Made by a program: the position numbers and the translations under genes
In this document: one piece after another, positions 1 through 6,544 of the stretch
Layout: each line of letters opens with the position of its first letter
Position numbering within the stretch: the stretch's first letter is position 1
Assembly (NCBI RefSeq): GCF_016863655.1
Contig: NZ_BOPH01000133.1
Location: 1-35,207 of the forward strand
Direction of reading: 5' to 3'
Source of the DNA: Virgisporangium ochraceum
GTDB taxonomy: Bacteria; Actinomycetota; Actinomycetes; Mycobacteriales; Micromonosporaceae
DNA: 35,207 nt
The notes under the pieces: generated by a model
What the model was told of the DNA's origin: nothing
Database searches by the model: none
What the model saw: only the letters and a program-made list of their open reading frames with translations

Positions 1-1604
1 TGACCAGCGTGTCCCAGCCGATAGCCCAGGTCGGCGTGCAGCCGCGCACGGATAGCTGGATCGTCAGTGGCGGTCAGCCGTTGTTGGACGGTCAATTCGG
101 TGAGAGCTGCCGCGACTAGGTCGAAGTCGACGTGGCGCCCGGCTGGCAGCTCTGCTTGGACCGCGTCGAGGACATCGGGGTCAACGTCGGGTATGGCGAT
201 CAAGCGTGCCAGTGCGGCAGGTCCGGCAGACAGCACCAGACTGGGACGGGTGCGCAGCAGCGGGTACAGAACGTCCGTTGCGACGTGGGGCCACCGAGTC
301 GCAGTTTCCACCAGGACCGCAGTTGCAGCACCGGCATATGAGGGTGTGTCGTCGAGGTCGAGCAGGCGGGTGGCAACGGTCTGTGCCCAGGCGTCTGGTG
401 TGTAGTCGTCGACATCGTGGCCTGGGATCGACAGGGCCAGGAAGTCCTCGCCGAGCCGGTCCGGGTACAGGGGAGAGAACACCGTTCCGTCGAGGATGGG
501 CGGATAGCACTCGCTGTGATCATCGACCAGCGTGCGGGCCGTCTCTCCGGCACTTGTGGCGGTCAGCTCGACCAGTGCGAGGGCATGTCGGGCGACGTCG
601 TCGGAGACCGGCCGGGTCAGCGTGGCAGCGAACACCACCCGACCCAGCATCTTTGGCGCAGTAGTGATCCCGCCGTGTTCGCACATCATCCGCCAATGCT
701 GCTGCTCCCGGTCGAGCAGGTACGACGACAACCCGACCACGCTCCTAGCAGGGGCGGTGTTACGGGCCGCTGCGTCTACCGCGACCAGTGCGGCCATGTG
801 CAACGGCAGCGCCCGGGCAAACGCGTTGTCGGCCAACTGCACCGGCGGTTGAACCCCGGCTCCGTCGACACCCAGCACCTGGGCGAACCGGTCGCGGGCA
901 GCTTCGAACATCGTCCGGCGGACGGCGGTTGTGTCCGCCAGTTCTCCCAGCTTCATGCTGGACACGGTGATGTCGACCTTGCGTAGCTCGCTGCGCAACG
1001 ACTGCCACCACAGCCCTGCCGGGCGGGCAAGCAGCAGCACCCGCACTGGTCGACCCGGCATCGGCCGGACCACCCCATCGGTCACCATCCGCAGCAGATC
1101 CGTGACCGGCCATCGTTCGGCGTAGTCGACGACCATGACCACGCCACACGCCTGCTCCGGTATCCCACTACCGGCAGCGTCGGGACCAAGGGAACTTTCA
1201 TGTCGGGCCTGAACCACCGCCCAGCCTGCCTGTGCCGACCGGGCCGCGAACTCCGCTGCCAACCGGGACTTCCCCTGCCCACCCGGGCCATGTACCAACT
1301 GCACCGCCCACGCGGTCACATGGTCGTCCCGCCACCCGGCGAGCGCCGCGAGTTCGTCGTCGCGGCCGGTGAACCCCACCACCTGGCGGCGGGCGGCCAG
1401 CAACTCACTAGGCGGCACGCCTTCGGACACGCGGATCAGCGGCGGTGGCGACGGCAACCCCTCGATGACATAGCGGCGCGTACCGATCGTCACCGACCCG
1501 ACCGTGCCCGTCACCGCAACATTGACCCCGCCGGTGTTCGCCTGGTGGATGTCGCCAGTGCGCTGCTGCGGTGTCCCGGTGGTGCGGCCGTGGCCCTTGA
1601 CCAT
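1..1604 (-). CDS. STAND-type P-loop NTPase, NTGGVN motif at N-terminus (partial)
   Basis: The frame is open from ATG at 1604 to the left edge (about 534 codons), so the C-terminus lies outside. Residues 13-37 hold a Gly/Asn/Thr-rich motif (IHQANTGGVNVAVTG). It is followed by a Pro-containing linker, a leading VGFTGRDDELAALAGW segment, Walker A GPGGQGKS at about 106-113 and a Walker B-like VVMVVDYAER at about 155-164. The last visible residues (about 515-534, RARLHADLGYRLGHAG) look like the start of a TPR array. STAND NTPases are signal-gated oligomerising switches in defence and cell-death systems; that role here is inference. The start overlaps the stop of the upstream membrane-protein gene (TGATG), so the two are probably co-translated. 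The same motif ends that upstream protein, which suggests the NTPase recruits it. The exact STAND subfamily cannot be assigned without the missing C-terminus. Confidence 0.85.
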   Translation of the reverse strand, partial: MVKGHGRTTGTPQQRTGDIHQANTGGVNVAVTGTVGSVTIGTRRYVIEGLPSPPPLIRVSEGVPPSELLAARRQVVGFTGRDDELAALAGWRDDHVTAWAVQLVHGPGGQGKSRLAAEFAARSAQAGWAVVQARHESSLGPDAAGSGIPEQACGVVMVVDYAERWPVTDLLRMVTDGVVRPMPGRPVRVLLLARPAGLWWQSLRSELRKVDITVSSMKLGELADTTAVRRTMFEAARDRFAQVLGVDGAGVQPPVQLADNAFARALPLHMAALVAVDAAARNTAPARSVVGLSSYLLDREQQHWRMMCEHGGITTAPKMLGRVVFAATLTRPVSDDVARHALALVELTATSAGETARTLVDDHSECYPPILDGTVFSPLYPDRLGEDFLALSIPGHDVDDYTPDAWAQTVATRLLDLDDTPSYAGAATAVLVETATRWPHVATDVLYPLLRTRPSLVLSAGPAALARLIAIPDVDPDVLDAVQAELPAGRHVDFDLVAAALTELTVQQRLTATDDPAIRARLHADLGYRLGHAG

Positions 1605-2041
1605 CAGGGGTTGCCACCCGGCATGTCAACGTCACCCATGTTGCCCGTGTTCGCCAGGTTGACCCCGCCTGTGTTGCGCTGGTCGATACGGCCGCTCTGA
1701 CCCACATGCGGGCCCTCCGACGAGGACGGGCCGGAACCCGAGCCGCCGCCGACCGGCCGCCGCCACGCCAGCCACCCGATCACCAGCCCAGCCACCGCCA
1801 ACCCGGTCGCCACGAAGAACCCCACCACCGTCACCCACGCACTGGCCCGTTCCAGTCCTTCCCGCCGAAGGAACTCAATGAACACCGCTAGCACTGCTCC
1901 GGAAGCGACCAGAAGTACCGCGAAGATGACCTTGCGTTGCCGAGTCACCGGTCCATCGTGACGAACAGTCACAAGCCGGCGATCCCCCATCCGGGTGACA
2001 TCGACCGGCGACACCGACGCGAACGGGCCGCCATCCGACAT
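1604..2041 (-). CDS. Two-helix membrane protein with C-terminal NTGGVN motif, putative effector
   Basis: This 145-residue protein has a polar N-terminus (1-37) and two hydrophobic helices at about 38-57 and 68-92. A Gly/Ser/Pro linker (about 97-113) follows, then a C-terminal motif at about 114-138 (IDQRNTGGVNLANTG). That motif aligns without gaps to residues 13-37 of the NTPase encoded next, with about 14 of 24 positions identical. A small membrane protein whose C-terminal motif matches the N-terminus of an adjacent STAND NTPase fits a membrane-acting effector triggered by templated assembly; this function is inferred. ATG at 2041 begins the longest sensible frame; an internal ATG at residue 18 is also possible. 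No strong Shine-Dalgarno is seen. A TATGGT hexamer lies on the minus strand near 2064-2069. No named family is recognised. Confidence 0.75.
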   Translation of the reverse strand: MSDGGPFASVSPVDVTRMGDRRLVTVRHDGPVTRQRKVIFAVLLVASGAVLAVFIEFLRREGLERASAWVTVVGFFVATGLAVAGLVIGWLAWRRPVGGGSGSGPSSSEGPHVGQSGRIDQRNTGGVNLANTGNMGDVDMPGGNP

Positions 2042-2190
2042 CGCCAGCCCAGACGGTCATGATCACCCGGACCATATTGGGCACAAATGAGCCTGAGAAC
2101 TGCTGTAAGAGGTCGACAGACGATGACCGACGAGCGGCAGGTCAGTCCACTGATTCGACCGATTTCGATGGGCCCGGAACGGCGACGCGG

Positions 2191-2222
2191 GGTAGGGGTT
2201 CAAGTCCCGTCGTCTTCCACCA
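2191..2222 (+). repeat. tRNA 3'-end-like fragment
   Basis: The stretch contains a T-arm-like GGGGTTCAAGTCCC followed by GTCTTCCACCA, as at the 3' end of a tRNA with an encoded CCA. No D-arm, anticodon arm or 5' acceptor strand is found in the 60 bases before it, and the T-stem pairs imperfectly. It is best read as a scar of element integration or a decayed tRNA. The parent tRNA is not identified. Confidence 0.4.
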
Positions 2223-2756
2223 AGACCATGCAGACGCTGTCCCCGGCATTGGAGAGTCCTGGGCCGACAAACGCGCACAATCTTGCAAGCCGGGGTTTGA
2301 CAGGCCGGCCAGCGCTGCGGCTGCTGGCGGCCTCCGGCCGGCATCGCCGCGCTCGGCCGGTGCGCCGACGTTCAGAGAGATTTGGGGTGACCGGCCCGCC
2401 GCGCCGGTCGCCGCGACGATTGCCCGCAGGGTCGCCGTCTGCCGACGCGGAGGCAATCGCTGCCGCGCCGCTTCGCGGCTTGCCACCGGAGCTCGTGGTC
2501 GGCCGACGTCGTGGTCGGCCAGTGCCCACGGCGTCAGCGCCATCCCGACGCCGAATCGTCCACGCCGGCCGGTCGCCGCTGGTGCCGGCATCTATCGGGG
2601 GATGAAGGAGGACCAGAGGCCGCAAGATCATCGGGTACAAATCCGGTACAACAGAGGCCGATTAGCGGTGTCAAACGCCAACAACCGTCGACAGGCGTCC
2701 GCGCAGGTCGGCCGCCATTAGCGTCCGATTGGCGGCGTTTCGCAGGCCAGGAGCGT

Positions 2757-2786
2757 TTTGGGGTTCAAATCCCCTCAGCTCCACCA
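2757..2786 (+). repeat. tRNA-Ala 3'-end fragment, probable attachment-site scar
   Basis: Bases 2760-2784 are identical over 25 nt to the T-arm and acceptor 3' half of the tRNA-Ala gene at 12790-12863 (complement of 12789-12813), and here CCA is encoded. No 5' half precedes it, so this is not a working tRNA. Such duplicated 3' ends mark the far end of an element integrated into a tRNA gene. Because it is on the plus strand, the element would lie to its left, with the intact tRNA beyond the window. It is inverted relative to the tRNA at 12.8 kb, so those two cannot be a simple attL/attR pair. Confidence 0.6.
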
Positions 2787-2841
2787 TTTGTTCGCGTACT
2801 TGAACCCGGGTCGAGCAGGCTCGGGTTCCTCGCTGTCTGGC

Positions 2842-3137
2842 TCACGAGGTCGGCGAGTTCATCTTCCGCCGCGTAAGGCCGTCGTCGTCCGCGTCGAGAT
2901 AGATGCGGTCGTAAAGGCTCGGTTGAGTACCTGGAGGGCGTTGGCTGGCGTGGCGGTACAGCTCCCGTGGGTCCGCGAGCAGGTCGAGCAGGTGGCCGAT
3001 TGCCTCGGCAGCGGCGTCGAATGCGGGCGTGGCCGTGCCGTGACGAGGCGCGGCGGTGCTCGGCCCAGAACTCCTCGTTCTCGACGGCCGCCCGATGGAG
3101 CCGTTCGTCCCACTCGGCCTGTTGCTCGGGCGTCATC
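2842..3137 (-). pseudogene. Small hypothetical gene broken by a frameshift
   Basis: From ATG at 3137 one frame reads MTPEQQAEWDERLHRAAVEN and on through EEFWAEHRR, with the composition of a real soluble helical protein. From about 3045 a different frame takes over the coding character (FDAAAEAIGHLLDLLADPRE, then LYDRIYLDADDDG) and ends at TGA 2842-2844. Joining the two gives a protein of about 98 residues, so a single indel near 3030-3060 probably split the gene. A sequencing error is the alternative. No domain or function is recognised. Confidence 0.45.
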
Positions 3138-3604
3138 GGCGGCGGCACCGGAAATCCCAGCGGTCCGGAGGCGGGCTCGCACCGTCTCACCGCGGCCAGC
3201 GGGCCGCTCGGGCTTGGTCGACGCCCCGCAGGTCGGGTCGGACTCCATGGCTCTATCTTCTCGGCCGCGCCGTAGGAGGGGAGTCCCAGACAGTGGTCAT
3301 CCAAACCCGAGAAGCATCGACAAGATCGTCCGGTGAGAATCCGGTCGCGAAGTTGCCGCAGCGAGTGGCACGTGCCGTCTTCCGGCCAGCCGCGGCTTGC
3401 CACACGGTGCGAAACCCGCTGGCCCATCGCTGCTCCTGGAACGGTGTTGCGTCTTGCGGTTCGTGAGGTCCCGGATGTCGATGGTTGGCGGCTCGCACTC
3501 TGGCTTGGCGGTGTGTGCCCGCTGCGCCGGTAGCTCGTTGGGGCGCTTGTGACCGGCGGTGCGTGGTAGACCGATACCGACATCACGCAAGCAGGGAGTA
3601 ACCG
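3138..3604. other. Intergenic region upstream of the RHIM-like gene pair, no supported gene
   Basis: Short frames exist on both strands, but none has a ribosome binding site, a domain or a consistent third-position bias. The right end should hold the promoter of the 3605 gene. AGGGAG at 3592-3597 is its ribosome binding site. Confidence 0.5.
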
Positions 3605-3835
3605 ATGGGTGATGATGGTGAGTTGACCGGCGAGGTGGGGGCGGGTCAGTTGACCAACGTCGCTGGGGCAATGACCGATCAGGGTGAGCATCCCGGCGAT
3701 GGGAACGTCGCTGCGGCGGTGCGCGCCGACGCCAGCAGGTCCGTCACGGTGACGGTGACCGGGGCACCGGAAATCCAGGTCGGTCGTCACAACCCCCGGA
3801 CGGACACCGTCAACGCATCCCGGACGACCGGGTGA
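3605..3835 (+). CDS. 76-residue protein with C-terminal RHIM-like motif
   Basis: ATG at 3605 is preceded by AGGGAG about 7 nt upstream. The acidic, Gly-rich N-terminus has no recognisable domain. Residues about 47-69 contain VTVTVTGAPEIQVGRHN, which matches the core of eukaryotic RHIM motifs ((I/V)Q(I/V)G followed by N) and lines up with residues 13-31 of the NB-ARC protein encoded next. The stop codon overlaps the next start (GTGA), so the two are translationally coupled. In known bacterial NLR amyloid pairs (BASS motifs) the small partner carries an effector domain in front of the motif. Here only about 45 residues precede it and there is no transmembrane helix, so it may be an adaptor, nucleator or inhibitor rather than an effector. 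This reading is inference. Confidence 0.7.
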   Translation: MGDDGELTGEVGAGQLTNVAGAMTDQGEHPGDGNVAAAVRADASRSVTVTVTGAPEIQVGRHNPRTDTVNASRTTG

Positions 3836-6045
3836 AAGGACCGGCTGGTCACCCGGACCCACCGCGCGTCCACGTGAGCGGATCGGCCGGAGTCCAGGCC
3901 GGTGATCACAACACACAGACGAACGTCGCGGCGGATGTGTCGAGGGTGCCGCCGCCGCAACGGGTGCCCGAGGTCGCCGGGGTAGGGGTGGTGCACAACC
4001 TGCCGCTGGCGTCGGCGGTGTTCGTCGGCCGCGACGTGGACCAGGTGGCCAGCTTGTTCGGGCACGGTACGGGCGTGGTGGTCGGGCAGGCGGCGGTGCA
4101 CGGCCTGGGCGGTATCGGCAAGACGGAGCTGGCGGTCCACTATGCGCGGGCGCATCTGCACCGGTACCGGTTGGTGTGGTGGGTCACGGCGGACACGACG
4201 GCCAACGTCGGTCTTGGCCTGGCCGGGTTGACGCGTCGCATGCATCCGATGGCCACGCTGACCGACGCGCAGGAATGGGCGATGGGATGGTTGCAGTCGA
4301 ACACGGGGTGGCTGCTCGTGCTCGACAACGTGGAGGACATCGACCACATCCGTTACCTGCTGGGCGTCGTCGCCGGGCGGGGGCAGGTGCTGGTCACCAC
4401 CCGGCGGGACTACGGCGCGGCCCGATGGGCGAAGGTGGGATTGGCGTCGCTGCGCCTGGGTGTTCTGGACCGGACGGCCAGCATCGATCTGCTGATCCGG
4501 TTGACCGGCCAGGACGATCCCGACGGTGCCGGCCGGGTAGCCGCCGACCTCGGGGATCTGCCGCTGGCGTTGGAGCAGGCCGCTGCCTACCTCGGTCACC
4601 ACGACGGGCTCACCTTCGACGACTACCGGGACCTACTCGCCGCTCGGTTCACTCAGATGGCGGCCGACCCCGGTGAAGGGGAGCCGGCGCACCGCAGCCT
4701 CGCCCGGGTATGGCGGGTTAGCATCGAGGCGGTCACGGCCCGATCGGCGTTGGCCGCCTCGGTGCTCGCGGTGCTGGCCTGGCTGGCCCCGGACCGGCTG
4801 CCCGCCGACGTACTCGGGCCTCTCGCCGACGATCCGGCCGACCTGGACCGGGCGCTGACCCTGCTGTCGTCCTACAGCATGATCACCATGGCTGGGGGCG
4901 AGGTCAGTGTGCACCGGCTCGTCCAGGCCGTCACCCGCACCGACAGCGACGATGAGCCCCGGTCACAGGCGATCCAGATACTGGACGCGGCCGTCCCGGA
5001 CGACCCGATCGCCAACGTAGCCGGGTGGCCGCGCTGGGTGGCGCTGCTTCCCCACATCGATGCGGCCGTAGAGAACATGCCGCCCGATCACAGCGACACC
5101 ACCATCCTGCACATCGCAGACCGGGCCGCGACCTTCCGTCAGTTCCAGGGCCAGCTCGGACCCGCCATCACCGGCTTCGAGCAGGTTTTCGCCGACTCCC
5201 GGAGGGTTCTCGGCAACGACCACCCGGACACGCTTACTTTCCGTCACAACCTCGCCGGCGCCTACGAGGCGGCAGGGCGGGTGCGTGAGGCGATCGCCCT
5301 GCACGAGCAGGTTCTTGCCGACTCCCGGCGGGTTCTCGGCGACGACCACCCGTCCACGCTCACCTCCGGCCACAGCCTGGCCTACGCCTACGAGTCGGCG
5401 GGGCGGTTGGATGAGGCGATCACCCTGCACGAGCGGGTTCTCGCCGACTACCGGCGAGTGCTGGGCGACGACCACCCACACGCGCTGACCTCTCGTCACA
5501 ACTTGGCCTACGCCTACGAGTCGGCGGGGCGGGTCGATGAGGCGATCGATCTGTTCGAGCAGGTCGTTGCCGACTACCGGCGGGTTCTCGGTGACGACCA
5601 CCCGCATGCGCTGACGTCTCGTCACAACCTCGCCGGCGCCTACCGGTCGGCGGGGCGGGTGGGTGAGGCGATCACGCTGTACGAGCGGGTTCTCGCCGAT
5701 CGGCGACGGGTTCTCGGTGACGACCACCCGGACACGCTGACCTCTCGTCACAACCTCGCCGGCGCCTACGCGTCGGCGGGGCGGGTGGGAGAGGCGATCA
5801 CGCTGTACGAGCGGGTTCTCGCCGATCGGCGACGGGTTCTCGGTGACGACCATCCGTCCACGCCGACCTCCCGTCACAGCCTGGCCTACGCCTACCAGAC
5901 GGCGGGGCGGGTGGGCGAGGCGATCGATCTGTACGAACAGGTCGTTGCTGACTACCGGCGGGTTCTCGGCGATGACCACCCGCACACGCTGACGGCTGCC
6001 GAGAACCTCCGCCGTGCCCGGCAGTCTCGCCCGGGCCCGGATTGA
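3832..6045 (+). CDS. RHIM-like motif / NB-ARC / TPR protein (bacterial NLR-like)
   Basis: This 737-residue protein starts at GTG 3832, overlapping the previous stop by four bases. Its parts in order are: a RHIM-like motif at about 13-31 (VHVSGSAGVQAGDHNTQT); an NB-ARC core with P-loop GLGGIGKT at 91-98, Walker B LLVLDNVED at 161-169, VLVTTRR at 186-192 and GDLPLALEQAAAYL at 241-254; a helical winged-helix-type segment to about 400; and seven kinesin-light-chain-type TPRs of exactly 42 residues. Such proteins sense a trigger through the repeats, oligomerise through NB-ARC and, with this kind of N-terminal motif, seed an amyloid that activates a partner. The motif resembles the RHIM-like bacterial amyloid motif (BASS3) known from actinobacterial NLRs. 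The domains are clear from the sequence; the defence or cell-death role is inferred. Confidence 0.92.
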   Translation: MKGPAGHPDPPRVHVSGSAGVQAGDHNTQTNVAADVSRVPPPQRVPEVAGVGVVHNLPLASAVFVGRDVDQVASLFGHGTGVVVGQAAVHGLGGIGKTELAVHYARAHLHRYRLVWWVTADTTANVGLGLAGLTRRMHPMATLTDAQEWAMGWLQSNTGWLLVLDNVEDIDHIRYLLGVVAGRGQVLVTTRRDYGAARWAKVGLASLRLGVLDRTASIDLLIRLTGQDDPDGAGRVAADLGDLPLALEQAAAYLGHHDGLTFDDYRDLLAARFTQMAADPGEGEPAHRSLARVWRVSIEAVTARSALAASVLAVLAWLAPDRLPADVLGPLADDPADLDRALTLLSSYSMITMAGGEVSVHRLVQAVTRTDSDDEPRSQAIQILDAAVPDDPIANVAGWPRWVALLPHIDAAVENMPPDHSDTTILHIADRAATFRQFQGQLGPAITGFEQVFADSRRVLGNDHPDTLTFRHNLAGAYEAAGRVREAIALHEQVLADSRRVLGDDHPSTLTSGHSLAYAYESAGRLDEAITLHERVLADYRRVLGDDHPHALTSRHNLAYAYESAGRVDEAIDLFEQVVADYRRVLGDDHPHALTSRHNLAGAYRSAGRVGEAITLYERVLADRRRVLGDDHPDTLTSRHNLAGAYASAGRVGEAITLYERVLADRRRVLGDDHPSTPTSRHSLAYAYQTAGRVGEAIDLYEQVVADYRRVLGDDHPHTLTAAENLRRARQSRPGPD
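5180..6020 (+). repeat. Seven tandem 126-bp TPR-coding repeats
   Basis: The coding line for RRVLGDDHP recurs at about 5204, 5330, 5456, 5582, 5708, 5834 and 5960, an exact 126-bp period (42 codons). Neighbouring units are very alike in DNA: the run starting near 5657 and its copy 126 bp later differ at about one base over roughly 74. Variation is concentrated at a few codons, for example DSR/DYR/DRR and HPD/HPS/HPH. This implies recent duplication or gene conversion within the array. Confidence 0.9.
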
Positions 6046-6140
6046 CCGATCCGCCGCACGGCCATCTCGCGGGCTGTTCTCGAATCAGATGGTCGACACA
6101 AGGCCGGGCGTTCAAGGGCCGTCGATCTAGGGTGCGCGGC

Positions 6141-6470
6141 ATGGAGCTGAACGGGCAGGGCGACTTCGGCGATATCGAGATGGACCAGCAACCCGTCCAT
6201 GACGACGACTGGCGGGCGACGGCCGAACCGCGCGACGACGATACCGACCGGCATCCGGTCGGGCGACTGGGCATCGACTCCGACCATGACGGGGACGTCG
6301 ACCGGATGCTCATCGACACCGATGGTGACGGGGACTTCGACCGGGTCCTGATCGACACCGATGGCGACGGGGATTTCGACATCGCGCGGGACTACGGCGA
6401 CGACAGGCCGGCCGGGCCCGGCGACGACAGGCCGGCCGGGCCCGGCGGCGGTGGCGCCGTCAGGTACTGA
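6141..6470 (+). CDS. Acidic DxDxDG-repeat protein, putative calcium binder
   Basis: The chosen start is ATG 6141 (109 residues). A longer frame reaches back to a TTG overlapping the previous stop, but its extra residues show no protein character. The middle holds three tandem units of about 14 residues (DSDHDGDVDRMLI, DTDGDGDFDRVLI, DTDGDGDFDIARD). These resemble the calcium-binding DxDxDG loops of EF-hand, dockerin or thrombospondin type 3 repeats. The C-terminus repeats GDDRPAGP twice. There is no signal peptide or membrane helix. It follows the NLR-like gene on the same strand after 95 bp, and a link to it is unproven. The ribosome binding site is weak, so the start is uncertain. Confidence 0.6.
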   Translation: MELNGQGDFGDIEMDQQPVHDDDWRATAEPRDDDTDRHPVGRLGIDSDHDGDVDRMLIDTDGDGDFDRVLIDTDGDGDFDIARDYGDDRPAGPGDDRPAGPGGGGAVRY

Positions 6471-6544
6471 CCCGCGGACAGATTCGCAACGGGAGCCGAC
6501 GCCGCTACATTGAGGGTTCCGGAGTGGCGTGCGGGAGGTTCCCT

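Larger units (their letters stand above)
2042..2841. other. 800-bp stretch without a convincing gene; tRNA-like scars
   Basis: Several frames are open here, but none shows a domain, a consistent codon pattern or a ribosome binding site. The stretch holds two plus-strand tRNA 3'-end-like fragments ending in CCACCA at 2222 and 2786, and a third, weaker T-arm-like stretch near 2630-2645. It reads like the edge of one or more integrated elements. Confidence 0.6.

Noticed and set aside
2765..3916. 383-codon minus-strand open frame
   Set aside because: Only a 30-residue stretch is protein-like; the rest lies antisense to the 76-residue RHIM-like gene and in non-coding sequence. It is treated as part of a frameshifted small gene.
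4963..5985. 340-codon minus-strand frame with regular repeats
   Set aside because: It is the mirror of the tandem TPR-coding repeats on the plus strand and simply inherits their periodicity.
5180..6020. CRISPR-like array
   Set aside because: The 126-bp period is coding (42 residues), lies in frame inside the NLR-like gene, and has no unique spacers.
6141..6470. DxDxDG repeats as a third amyloid-type motif
   Set aside because: The repeats are strongly acidic with metal-ligand spacing, unlike the Gly/Asn/Gln-rich motifs of the two NTPase pairs.
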